Below are positions 1-7,665 of a stretch of 64,000 nt of DNA, piece by piece. How positions within the stretch are numbered: the stretch's first letter is position 1; every line of letters starts with the position of its first letter. A model generated the notes under the pieces. The model saw only the letters and a program-made list of their open reading frames with translations, was not told the DNA's origin and did no database searches. The stretch covers positions 62,001 to 126,000 of the forward strand of contig NZ_JBHUGF010000011.1 in assembly GCF_042681745.1 (NCBI RefSeq), given 5' to 3'. The position numbers were made by a program, and so were the translations under genes. This stretch comes from Saccharibacillus nicotianae (lineage in GTDB: Bacteria > Bacillota > Bacilli > Paenibacillales > Paenibacillaceae).

Positions 1-17
1 TTATACAGTAATCAAAC

Positions 18-58
18 AAAAGACCACTTTCTGCTATTACACAAGAAGTGGTCTTTTT
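18..58. terminator. intrinsic terminator
   Basis: Inverted arms AAAAGACCACTT (18-29) and AAGTGGTC (46-53) are followed by five T at 54-58. The A-rich left flank makes it usable on the minus strand too, so it can end both a plus-strand gene left of the window and the MFS gene to its right. Confidence 0.75.
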
Positions 59-137
59 ATTTTATACATTTTCGATTGAATGTCAGATTGCAATATAGTT
101 AGTGCTTCAAGCTATCTGCACCTACATATGAAGTCAA

Positions 138-1325
138 TTATAGTCTTACTTTACTAGACACTTGAGACCTTTTGTTAGAATCAAAAAACTTAATCTTGAC
201 TATAACACAGCTCAGTCCAAGCAATAGAAATACTATACCACTCCAGGTGATGGAATGGACTCCAATCTGAGATAGAAACCATCCGCCAGAAGTGGTGCCA
301 ATCGTAACTCCCAGATTAGCAAACGAAACAAACAAGCTATTGGCAAATTCCGGTGCTTCGCTGGCTTCTGATGTTAACCATGTCTGGCTAACGATCAAAC
401 CACCTGTAAAAACAGCTCCCCATAACAGAATAATGATGATCATAGGAATCGTATAAGCGCCCATATAATAGACCAGTAAATAAATAATACCGAGTGCAAA
501 AGGATAGACAATAGTCGTTTTTAGCATATTTTTGCTTAAATATGTAGCTGTCTGTATATTACCAACAATCCCGCTTGCACCAAAAAGAATCAACATAATA
601 CTGACGATTTTGCCATTCATTCCGGTCACTGCTTGAAGATATTCTGCAAAATAAGAATAGACAGAATACAAAGAAGCTAAAAATAAACAAGCGGTCGCAA
701 TATTTAGCCAGAGTTGTGGTTTTTTTAGGACAGTTAACTGTTTGCCAAAAGATAATTTTGTCTCAACAGGTAATGTGGGAATAAAGATCAAAATGCCAAT
801 CAGCGCGATCGCATTGATTACTGCGGAAAACAGAAATGCGATTTCAAGCGAAAACTGGTCTTCTATAAAAGCAGTGATCGGAACACCTAATACCATCCCT
901 ATCGTTAAGCCAGTAAATACTTTGCCTACAGCTATGGCACTTTGTTCTTTGGGGACAGAGCTTGCCGCAGCGGCAAAAGCGACCGAAAAATATACAGGGT
1001 GCAGAAAAGCGGGTAACATTCGAAAGATCATCAAAGCTTCATAACTTGGAGCAAATGCAGAGAAAATATTTGCGATCGTAAATACAATAAGTACACTAAT
1101 CAGAACCCATTTGCGATTGATCCCCGAAAGTAAAAGAGTCATAAACGGCCCAAAAATAGCAATAATCAAAGCAAACATGCTTACTAACATCCCTGCTTGA
1201 GATACACTAATTTGAAAATGTTCAGCGATTTTTGGCAAAATACCAACGATACCAAATTCCGTATTTGTAATACCAAATACGCCTAGTGCTATCGCATAAG
1301 TGAAAAATGTTTTATTGGAGTACAA
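138..1325 (-). CDS. MFS transporter, AraJ/PbuE-like drug or sugar efflux family
   Basis: Integral membrane protein with about 12 hydrophobic segments over roughly 395 residues, the usual MFS size. The N-terminus resembles the AraJ/YdhP/PbuE (DHA1) group, with the early stretch TNTEFGIVGILPKIAEHF, which is typical of that family. Such proteins are proton-coupled exporters in the cytoplasmic membrane; the substrate cannot be read from sequence. The start is placed at TTG 1325 because the ribosome binding site GAAAGG touches the more upstream ATG at 1334 but sits nine bases from this TTG. A MerR-family gene lies 144 bp upstream on the same strand and is the likely regulator, which suits a ligand-induced efflux pump. 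Confidence 0.85.
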   Translation of the reverse strand: MYSNKTFFTYAIALGVFGITNTEFGIVGILPKIAEHFQISVSQAGMLVSMFALIIAIFGPFMTLLLSGINRKWVLISVLIVFTIANIFSAFAPSYEALMIFRMLPAFLHPVYFSVAFAAAASSVPKEQSAIAVGKVFTGLTIGMVLGVPITAFIEDQFSLEIAFLFSAVINAIALIGILIFIPTLPVETKLSFGKQLTVLKKPQLWLNIATACLFLASLYSVYSYFAEYLQAVTGMNGKIVSIMLILFGASGIVGNIQTATYLSKNMLKTTIVYPFALGIIYLLVYYMGAYTIPMIIIILLWGAVFTGGLIVSQTWLTSEASEAPEFANSLFVSFANLGVTIGTTSGGWFLSQIGVHSITWSGIVFLLLGLSCVIVKIKFFDSNKRSQVSSKVRL

Positions 1326-1387
1326 CAGAATCATCCTTTCAAAATTAAGTTGACTAATTCAATGTTTTTAGTTGGTATTATTATAAG

Positions 1388-1443
1388 CCTCAACCATCCC
1401 ATAAGAAAAAGCCGGGAATCTATTTTAGATGAGTAGGTTGAGG
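1388..1443. promoter_or_regulatory. inverted repeat between merR-like gene and MFS gene
   Basis: CCTCAACC (1388-1395) and GGTTGAGG (1436-1443) form an 8-bp inverted repeat with a 40-base gap in the 144-bp space between the regulator and the transporter. No T run follows, so it is not a good terminator. On the minus strand a TATAAT lies at 1380-1385, without a convincing -35. It may be an operator or a messenger-processing stem. Confidence 0.3.
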
Positions 1444-1469
1444 GAATTATCAAGAAAAGTAGATTGTAT

Positions 1470-1865
1470 TTACTCGGTAGATGTTTGTTTGGATTGATAA
1501 TCGTGTTCCATTCCTTTGTAGGTAACGATTTTATCAGCGAGTAAATCCATATTGTGCTGTAATTCTTTCATTTTCTGCTGCACTTCTGCGTAGTGCTCTT
1601 CGAGAAGAATCCTCCTTGCGGTTAGAGTAGAATCACCTTGTCTGCGAAGTTCAGCAATTTCAAGCATGTTGGTGATAGACATTCCTGTCGCTTTAAGACG
1701 TGTCAGAAATTGAATCCATGTTATGTCTGCTGAAGAATAGCAACGATACCCATGTTCATTGCGATCAATCGAAGATAGCAGTCCGATATTTTCATAATAT
1801 CGAAGAGTGTGGACGCTAAGACCTGTGACAGTAGCAACTTGTCGAATCGTTAATAATGTTTCCAT
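1470..1865 (-). CDS. MerR family transcriptional regulator
   Basis: Cytoplasmic DNA-binding regulator. An N-terminal winged HTH of MerR type is seen (LTIRQVATVTGLSVHTLRYY), followed by a long coiled coil to about residue 120 for dimerisation and a short variable tail. No cysteine cluster for metal sensing is seen. The start is set at ATG 1865: a longer reading to 1922 would place the promoter inside the gene. Neither start has a ribosome binding site, and the promoter described separately predicts a leaderless message. It lies directly upstream of the MFS gene on the same strand, so autoregulation plus control of efflux is the likely role. The effector is unknown. Confidence 0.85.
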   Translation of the reverse strand: METLLTIRQVATVTGLSVHTLRYYENIGLLSSIDRNEHGYRCYSSADITWIQFLTRLKATGMSITNMLEIAELRRQGDSTLTARRILLEEHYAEVQQKMKELQHNMDLLADKIVTYKGMEHDYQSKQTSTE

Positions 1866-1903
1866 GAGACAAAGTATATACCTTCGAGTAAACTCTAATG
1901 CAA
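1866..1903 (-). promoter_or_regulatory. MerR-type promoter with 19-bp spacer, probable autoregulation site
   Basis: On the minus strand TTGCAT (1898-1903) and TATACT (1873-1878) are separated by 19 bp, the long spacer typical of MerR-controlled promoters. The spacer contains the dyad GAGT-AA-ACTC (1886-1895). The predicted transcription start falls at or one base before the ATG at 1865, so the mRNA would have essentially no leader. Confidence 0.6.
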
Positions 1904-2095
1904 GTTTTTTTTCGCTGTACATTTTACGATGATGAGCATAGTAGAATAAGGATAGTAAGATCGTTGTAATCTATAAACATGTTCTTTATAACTAGAAGAT
2001 TAATAAGATGGGATACGAAATAATAAGAGGTAGAATACAGTAGAGCAGTTTTAAAAAGATTGAATATTCTGTTGGAAGAAAAGAGGAAGATACCA

Positions 2096-2569
2096 ATGAA
2101 TATCTATTGTCAGGGGATTTTTAAGCAGATGGATATGGCTGTCGATTCTGTGATTAAGCTTATCAACACATTGAGTGATGAAGATTTGAGTATTAGACCC
2201 ACCGCAGAGAAAATGTCTATCGGAGAATTGCTTGCGCATCTGTCTGTACTTTGCAAAGCGGACTTTCTGATCGGAAAAGGTGTCTCCGAGGAAGAGATCG
2301 ACCTTTTCTATGAAGAAGCGGAACCTGCGCCTAATCTGGATGCTATCGCACAAGCTTTACTGCAACATTATAATTTTCTCAAAGAAGGCATAGCACAGCT
2401 AGACGAATCAGAACTTTTGCAACAAACTACAGCATTTTGGGGTGGTACGCATTCCCGTTATGAATGGCTTCTAGATACCCAATCCCACTTCTACCATCAT
2501 CGTGGACAATTGCATGCGATGTTAGTGCATGTGTTGAAGCGAGAGCCGAATGTGCAGTTGTTTGAATAA
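2096..2569 (+). CDS. DinB-like four-helix protein
   Basis: About 157 residues with the DinB/YfiT fold pattern: four amphipathic helices, an early histidine (LLAHLSVL) and a late cluster in QSHFYHHRGQLHAML, which are the usual metal-ligand positions. Proteins of this family are metal-binding, often bacillithiol/mycothiol-dependent transferases or damage-inducible proteins of unknown function; the exact activity here is not known. The start is ATG 2096 because GAGGAAG stands seven bases before it, while the upstream TTG at 2060 has no ribosome binding site. It is a single gene ending at a terminator shared with the convergent MerR gene. Confidence 0.8.
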   Translation: MNIYCQGIFKQMDMAVDSVIKLINTLSDEDLSIRPTAEKMSIGELLAHLSVLCKADFLIGKGVSEEEIDLFYEEAEPAPNLDAIAQALLQHYNFLKEGIAQLDESELLQQTTAFWGGTHSRYEWLLDTQSHFYHHRGQLHAMLVHVLKREPNVQLFE

Positions 2570-2579
2570 AATACATATA

Positions 2580-2626
2580 GCCCTGCGCCGTAACTTCAAT
2601 AACAGTTAGGATGCAGGGCATTTTTT
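2580..2626. terminator. intrinsic terminator between convergent genes
   Basis: GCCCTGC (2580-2586) pairs with GCAGGGC (2613-2619), followed by six T after one A. It lies between the DinB-like gene and the convergent MerR gene. Confidence 0.7.
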
Positions 2627-2667
2627 GTAGATCATAACACTTCATATCCAAACAGATCTTTTTGCTA

Positions 2668-3090
2668 TTAATTAAGAATGTTTACTTCCATCCCATGACA
2701 TTTAAAAACATGATCAGGATTTTTGGCGACTTCATCTTTTTGTAGTTCGTACATCGCTAGTTTGTAATTGATTTCTTCCAGATGTTTTAATTCTTCTTCA
2801 ATATGCTTTTGTATTTCTACTTTATGATTCTTTAACATTTCTTGTCTTTCCAAAAAAGTAGTATTGCCCGCTTCAAAAAGTTCTTTGTATTCTTTTATTT
2901 TAGCAATAGACATTCCCGTTTCTCGTAGACACCGGATAAAAGCAAGCCAATCTATATTTTGTTCGGTATAGACTCTTCTTCCTTTTTCATCACGAGATAT
3001 ATTCGGTAAAATGCCTTGCTCTTCATAAAATCTTAGCGTTTTCGCAGAAATATTTACATTTTCGATGACATAATTCATAGAATAGACCAT
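2668..3090 (-). CDS. MerR family transcriptional regulator (second)
   Basis: 140 residues: an N-terminal MerR HTH with ISAKTLRFYEEQGILPNISRD, the second HTH region and a long coiled coil rich in K/E, then a short C-terminus with one Cys-His pair (FKCHGMEV). Of the AdhR/YyaN-like group by general look; the effector is not known. The start is ATG 3090, with AAGGTGGAG nine bases upstream; the GTG at 3105 lies inside that ribosome binding site. The gene is divergent from an Old Yellow Enzyme gene 176 bp away and a perfect palindrome sits just upstream of its start, so it probably represses itself and controls the oxidoreductase in response to an electrophile. That role is inferred from position. 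Confidence 0.85.
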   Translation of the reverse strand: MVYSMNYVIENVNISAKTLRFYEEQGILPNISRDEKGRRVYTEQNIDWLAFIRCLRETGMSIAKIKEYKELFEAGNTTFLERQEMLKNHKVEIQKHIEEELKHLEEINYKLAMYELQKDEVAKNPDHVFKCHGMEVNILN

Positions 3091-3110
3091 ATTATTTCTC
3101 TCCACCTTTT

Positions 3111-3129
3111 AGTTACAGTTACTGTAACT
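3111..3129. promoter_or_regulatory. perfect 19-bp palindrome, probable MerR operator
   Basis: AGTTACAGT-T-ACTGTAACT is a perfect 9+1+9 inverted repeat 20 bp upstream of the MerR start, in the space shared with the Old Yellow Enzyme gene. A minus-strand TATGAT element lies just beyond it (TGCTATGAT, extended -10 form), so a bound regulator would sit over the transcription start. Confidence 0.65.
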
Positions 3130-3266
3130 AGATCATAGCACAAAAAGAAGATACAAAACTAGAAAAATTGTAGTGACGTTATAAAAAATTCTTCTTTACT
3201 TCCCCTTACGTCAACCTAATACAATAGGTATTGTTAAGAAAATATAAAACAAAGAGGGCTAACCAT

Positions 3267-4379
3267 ATGAATAAAAAATACAGCAAATTATTTAATTCTT
3301 TCACTTTTAAAAGTGGAGTGACGATTAAAAATAGGGTTGTTATGGCACCGATGACAACATGGGCAAGTAATGAGGATCTTACCGTTTCCGATCAGGAAGT
3401 CAGTTATTATGAGCAACGGGTGAATGGTGTTGGACTTGTGATTACAGGATGTACGCATGTCACTCCAAATGGACAAGGGTTTACACATGAGTTTGCTGGA
3501 TATGATGATGAATTTATTCCTAGTTTGCAAAAGCTAGCAAAAGCCGCTAAAAGTGGAGGAGCACCTGCGATCTTGCAAATTTTTCATGCAGGAAATAAAG
3601 CGTTACCTGAACTGGATGTAGTTAGCGCAAGTGAATTGTTGCCTGAGGTAACTGCTCTTGGCTCCACAGCAGCAGCCAGAGAATTATCACACGAAGAAAT
3701 TCTTGCAATGATTCAAGCATTTGGAGACACAACAAGAAGAGCAATTGAAGCGGGATACGATGGTGTTGAGATTCATGGAGCTCATGGATTTTTAATTCAA
3801 AACTTCTGGTCACCATCTACTAACCAACGTACAGATCAATGGGGCGGCACACTTGAAAACCGTTTACGGTTTCCATTAGCTGTTATTGAAGAAATTAAAT
3901 CGGTTATTGCAAAACATGCTACAAAGCCTTTCATGGTAGGATATCGTCTGTCACCTGAAGAATCATCCAAAGCAGATGGATTACGTATGCAAGATACGTA
4001 CGAATTAATCGATTTTCTGGTAGAACAAGATCTGGATTATATCCATGCTTCGTTAGATCATTTGTCCTCTAAGCCTGTAGACGCTCAAGATGACAAAACA
4101 AGACTTCAATTAATTCTCGAAAAAGCAAACGGCAGAGTACCTGTACTAGCAGCCGGTTCTGTGACAACAGCCGATGAAGCGATTGAATATGTAGAATCAG
4201 GATTACCAGTAATCGCGCTTGGACATGCACTAATTATGAATCCAGATTGGGTTGAAAAAGTAGAAAGCGGACGCGAGTCTGAGATCACTTCTGAATTAAA
4301 TCTTTCTCGTATTGAGCTTCCAGAAAAATTGGTAACCATTCTTAAAAACGCACCAGGGTGGTTTAATATTACCGAATAA
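3267..4379 (+). CDS. NADH-dependent flavin oxidoreductase, Old Yellow Enzyme family
   Basis: Cytoplasmic FMN enzyme of about 370 residues reducing activated C=C bonds of enals, enones or nitro compounds with NAD(P)H. The TIM-barrel landmarks are seen in order: RVVMAPMTTWASN near the start, the HGAHGFLIQNFWSP active-site block with its His pair, then TDQWGGTLENRLRFPLAVI, and the phosphate-binding AAGSVTTADEAI and LGHALIMNPDW at the end. The start is ATG 3267, with AGAGGG seven bases upstream; the TTG at 3231 lacks a site. A small inverted repeat (ACAATA-GG-TATTGT, 3221-3234) lies upstream. It is divergent from the MerR gene, a common arrangement for stress-induced reductases. Confidence 0.9.
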   Translation: MNKKYSKLFNSFTFKSGVTIKNRVVMAPMTTWASNEDLTVSDQEVSYYEQRVNGVGLVITGCTHVTPNGQGFTHEFAGYDDEFIPSLQKLAKAAKSGGAPAILQIFHAGNKALPELDVVSASELLPEVTALGSTAAARELSHEEILAMIQAFGDTTRRAIEAGYDGVEIHGAHGFLIQNFWSPSTNQRTDQWGGTLENRLRFPLAVIEEIKSVIAKHATKPFMVGYRLSPEESSKADGLRMQDTYELIDFLVEQDLDYIHASLDHLSSKPVDAQDDKTRLQLILEKANGRVPVLAAGSVTTADEAIEYVESGLPVIALGHALIMNPDWVEKVESGRESEITSELNLSRIELPEKLVTILKNAPGWFNITE

Positions 4380-4410
4380 AGTAAGATAATTAGTACTATA
4401 CCAATATATT

Positions 4411-4446
4411 AAAAAGAGAACCTTCTTAGATGAGTTCTCTTTTTTA
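4411..4446 (+). terminator. intrinsic terminator after the OYE gene
   Basis: AAAAAGAGAAC (4411-4421) pairs with GTTCTCTTTTTT (4434-4445), an 11-bp stem ending in a T run. Confidence 0.8.
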
Positions 4447-4507
4447 TTGTCTACTGATATACAAATAATCGAATAAAAAATAAATAAAAGCTTCTCTTTT
4501 ACCTTTT

Positions 4508-4559
4508 CCCGATTGAATACACCTCCTACGGGTAAAGAACAACTAAAAGGAAAAGGAGG
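4508..4559 (+). promoter_or_regulatory. leader able to mask its own Shine-Dalgarno site
   Basis: CCTCCT at 4522-4527 is the exact complement of AGGAGG at 4554-4559, the ribosome binding site of the following gene. An alternative stem CCCG (4508-4511)/CGGG (4529-4532) would hold CCTCCT in its loop and leave the ribosome site free. The pair of exclusive structures suggests translational control; this is inference from base pairing only. Confidence 0.35.
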
Positions 4560-4565
4560 AATATA

Positions 4566-5714
4566 ATGTTTAATATGAAATCAAAAGGTAAAGCGTTAAC
4601 AGTAGCTGTATTGATTGCTTTACCACTGTCTACTATCGCAGGTATCATACCATCTATATCCTCATCAGAAACTGCAATCGCTGCTACAACATCGACGACT
4701 ACCCAATCCAAAATTACCAGTGCGTTAAAAGGTGGCTATACCGTTGCAGCTACTAAGCTAGATGTACCGTGGTCTATACAGTTCTCTGGCAATACTGCTT
4801 ATATCACACAACGTGGTGGCGGTATCGTACAGATCAAGAATGGCAAGCAAACCGTACAAAAAGTACAAACCAAAAAACCACTTCGTGTTGTAGGTGAAGC
4901 AGGATTGACAGGATTTGTACTCGATCCTAAATTTACTACAAATAAAATGGCTTATATTTATCACGCCTATGAGAAAAATGGACAAGGATTCAACCGAATC
5001 GTCAAAGTAAAATTAGTCGGCAATGTCTGGAAAGAGCAAAGTAAGCTAGTCGAAGGGATTCCCGGTGGGCGTATCCATGAAGGTGGACGTTTAGCGTTTG
5101 GCCCGGACGGTATGCTGTATAGTACAGCCGGTGAAACGAATCGTAGAGAGCTATCTCAAGATCTGAAGAGCTTAGGTGGTAAAATTCTACGGATGACGTC
5201 TACAGGTAAAATCCCTAAAGACAATCCGATCAAAAATTCATACGTCTATGCTTATGGACTACGTAACTCGCAAGGAATCGCATGGACATCTGATGGCAAA
5301 TTATACGCATCTGATCATGGCCCAAGTGGCGCACCTATCCCGGGCGGTGGCACAGATCGTACAGGCCTAGATGAAATGAATCTAATCAAACCAGGTTCCA
5401 ACTACGGCTGGCCTAAGATTATGGGTAACGAAACCGCACCAAATATGGTTTCTCCGCTCTATGTCGCTAGTTCCAAAGCAATCGCTCCATCTGGTATCGC
5501 TACAACACCAGACGATAAAATACTTGTTGCTACACTGGCAGGCAAAAGTCTGAAAGAATTCGACCCTGTCTCCAAAAAAATGACCGATATCTTAACAGAT
5601 GTAGGACGTGTACGTGATGTAGCAATTCATAACGGTAAGATTTACGTTATTACCAACAATACCGCAGGTGGAACACCAGAGAAGAACGATGATCGCTTGC
5701 TGATTTTAAAATAA
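4566..5714 (+). CDS. secreted PQQ-dependent sugar dehydrogenase-like (glucose/sorbosone dehydrogenase) protein
   Basis: An N-terminal Sec signal (positive start, hydrophobic stretch to about residue 40, AIAA cleavage-like site) is followed by a six-bladed beta-propeller of the glucose/sorbosone dehydrogenase family. Family marks are VPWSIQF, GEAGLTGFVLDP, the RIHEGGRLAFGPDGMLY block with the catalytic-region His, YAYGLRNSQGIAW, ASDHGP and NYGWP. The length (about 380) fits. Members oxidise aldose sugars with PQQ, but many Gram-positive members have no proven cofactor, and no PQQ genes are in the window. A very strong GGAGGA site precedes ATG 4566. It is transcribed alone between two terminators. 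Confidence 0.85.
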   Translation: MFNMKSKGKALTVAVLIALPLSTIAGIIPSISSSETAIAATTSTTTQSKITSALKGGYTVAATKLDVPWSIQFSGNTAYITQRGGGIVQIKNGKQTVQKVQTKKPLRVVGEAGLTGFVLDPKFTTNKMAYIYHAYEKNGQGFNRIVKVKLVGNVWKEQSKLVEGIPGGRIHEGGRLAFGPDGMLYSTAGETNRRELSQDLKSLGGKILRMTSTGKIPKDNPIKNSYVYAYGLRNSQGIAWTSDGKLYASDHGPSGAPIPGGGTDRTGLDEMNLIKPGSNYGWPKIMGNETAPNMVSPLYVASSKAIAPSGIATTPDDKILVATLAGKSLKEFDPVSKKMTDILTDVGRVRDVAIHNGKIYVITNNTAGGTPEKNDDRLLILK

Positions 5715-5757
5715 GGAAAAGTCATTGTAGATTATGCTACTACGTCATAATCCAAAT

Positions 5758-5806
5758 AAAAGAAGTAGTCAGGGCATGATGTCTGTGCAAGATTGCTTCT
5801 TTTTTA
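5758..5806 (+). terminator. intrinsic terminator
   Basis: A 13-bp stem with two G-U pairs (5758-5770 with 5791-5803) ends in a T run. It follows the sugar dehydrogenase-like gene. Confidence 0.7.
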
Positions 5807-5860
5807 TGTTCTACAGCAAAGTGGTATGATCTAATTAAATACAGTAAGAGAGGAGCATAT

Positions 5861-6712
5861 ATGAAGAATACCCAATTGATTATTGTCGAAGGTCTGATGG
5901 GAACAGGCAAAACGTCCACCGCTTCTTTTATTCAGAAATATGTAGAACAACAGCATATAGAAGCAAGTGTATTTTTGGAAGGAGACTTGGATCATCCGGT
6001 TGATTTTGAAGGCGTCGCTTGTTTGAATGAAGAAGAGTATACTTCACTATTGCATCAGTTTGTACATGACCAAGAATGTATTCAGCAAATCGTCCATATT
6101 CAAGGGCACAATTACTTTTTCTTTTATCAAAAAGCAAAACAGATGTTAGCAGATACATTTCCAGACGATTTGTATACATATATAGCGACTTATGATATTT
6201 ATGAATTACCGTTAGCTCGACATTGCGAAGTGCTGTTACAGAGTTGGAGAGACTTTGCAGAGCGATTAGCATCTACAGATGAAATAATTATTTTAGAATG
6301 TTGTTTTTTTCAAAATCCTATGTGTATGTTATTAGCAAAAAGTAATGCCGATCAGTCAGTAATTACTCAGTATATACTTGAGCTTGCTGATATTATTCAA
6401 CCTCTTCAACCTGTGCTTATCTATTTGTATCAAGAAGATATTCGCAAAACACTTGATAAAGTAAGTACAGAGCGATCTTCTGAATGGTTAGACTTTGTGA
6501 TCTGGTATTATACAGAACAAGAATATGGCAAAGCGCATCAATTAAGTGGGTTAGACGGTCTGATAGAAAGTCTGAAAGTACGAAGAACATTAGAATTAGA
6601 GATTTTGGAGCAATTGAATATGAATAAATTACTGATTGATAACTCGGCACTTCATTGGGAACAAATACAGCAAAAACTTATAGATTATTTAAATGAGTCG
6701 AAGAACAGCTAA
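5861..6712 (+). CDS. P-loop kinase-like NTPase
   Basis: 283 residues. A Walker A motif GLMGTGKTS lies at residues 11-19, with an LEGD block soon after. The rest is mostly helical, with a DEIIILECC stretch in the middle that could act as a Walker-B-like strand. This is the layout of small nucleoside/nucleotide or antibiotic kinases and of uncharacterised Bacillota P-loop proteins; the substrate is not recognised. The start ATG 5861 has GAGAGGAG upstream. It stands alone between two terminators, convergent with the siderophore operon. Confidence 0.7.
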   Translation: MKNTQLIIVEGLMGTGKTSTASFIQKYVEQQHIEASVFLEGDLDHPVDFEGVACLNEEEYTSLLHQFVHDQECIQQIVHIQGHNYFFFYQKAKQMLADTFPDDLYTYIATYDIYELPLARHCEVLLQSWRDFAERLASTDEIIILECCFFQNPMCMLLAKSNADQSVITQYILELADIIQPLQPVLIYLYQEDIRKTLDKVSTERSSEWLDFVIWYYTEQEYGKAHQLSGLDGLIESLKVRRTLELEILEQLNMNKLLIDNSALHWEQIQQKLIDYLNESKNS

Positions 6713-6773
6713 TTGTAGTTAGTATAAGCATGTATATAACCCGTTTAATTAATATTGTAAATAAATAATAAAT

Positions 6774-6821
6774 AAAAAGAGGCTCTTCCAGATACATAGT
6801 ATCTAGGAGAACCTCTTTTTT
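6774..6821. terminator. bidirectional intrinsic terminator
   Basis: AAAAAGAGG (6774-6782) pairs with CCTCTTTTTT (6812-6821), with an inner AGATAC/TATCT stem. A run of A on one side and T on the other allow use on both strands, between the kinase-like gene and the convergent siderophore operon. Confidence 0.8.
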
Positions 6822-6852
6822 ATTCGTTTATAATGCTATCCTACAGTGATCT

Positions 6853-7665
6853 TTACACCGTAACACCACTTCCATGATACCGCCCTTTCGGCACGACCAA
6901 TGGTGAGCCAGAGATAGGGTCAGGAATCACTGTACAATCCAATCCAAAAATCTCTTTCACCCGTTCACTGGTAACCACTTCCGCAGGTGTACCTTGTGCA
7001 ACCAGCTTGCCGGTATGGAGAGCAAACATATGATCCGCATATCGCGCTGATAAGTTAATATCGTGAAGCACCATTACGATAGTAGTCCCATGCTTACGAT
7101 TCAGATCGGTCAACAGATCGAGAATCTCTACTTGATACGTAATATCTAGAAAAGTAGTCGGTTCATCCAAAAATAAAATATCGGTTTGTTGCGCCAAAGC
7201 CATCGCGATCCAGACCCGTTGACGTTGTCCACCGGATAGTTCGTCGATATTGTGATTAGCGAATTGCGTAATATCCATAATTGTCATTGCTTCGGCAACA
7301 GCTTCATAATCTTTTTTGCTCCAGCTTCCGAACATCTTCTGATGAGGGAATCGTCCTCGTCCGACCAGATCAGCGACTGAAATGCCTTCAGGCACAATAG
7401 GCGACTGGGGAAGCAGTCCGATGATACGGGCTAATGCCTTGGCAGGGAATTTGCTAATCGGCTTGCCATCCAATGTGACATGACCGGATGTTGGCTTGAT
7501 TAATCGAGCTAACGTTTTGAGTAGTGTCGATTTACCGCAACCATTTGACCCGATAATCACACTGATCTGATGGCTCGGTATCGTCAGGTCTACGCCATGA
7601 ATAACAGTCTTATGTTCATATCCTGCGACTAATTGTTCCGCTTGAAACAGATGTGTCGGCTTCAT
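6853..7665 (-). CDS. siderophore/iron ABC transporter ATP-binding protein
   Basis: FecE/FhuC-type ATPase of 270 residues. It has Walker A GSNGCGKST, the Q-loop region LLPQSP, signature LSGGQRQRVWIAMALAQ, Walker B DILFLDEPT and the switch His in VMVLHDIN. It powers import of ferric siderophore through the two permeases encoded just upstream. Its ATG overlaps the stop of the preceding permease by one base (TAATG), with GGGGGAA upstream, so translation is coupled. It is the last gene of the four-gene iron operon. Confidence 0.95.
   Translation of the reverse strand: MKPTHLFQAEQLVAGYEHKTVIHGVDLTIPSHQISVIIGSNGCGKSTLLKTLARLIKPTSGHVTLDGKPISKFPAKALARIIGLLPQSPIVPEGISVADLVGRGRFPHQKMFGSWSKKDYEAVAEAMTIMDITQFANHNIDELSGGQRQRVWIAMALAQQTDILFLDEPTTFLDITYQVEILDLLTDLNRKHGTTIVMVLHDINLSARYADHMFALHTGKLVAQGTPAEVVTSERVKEIFGLDCTVIPDPISGSPLVVPKGRYHGSGVTV

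Noticed and set aside
1866..1922. Upstream 19-codon extension of the first MerR gene
   Set aside because: A MerR-type promoter with 19-bp spacer lies inside it, and there is no ribosome site before 1922.
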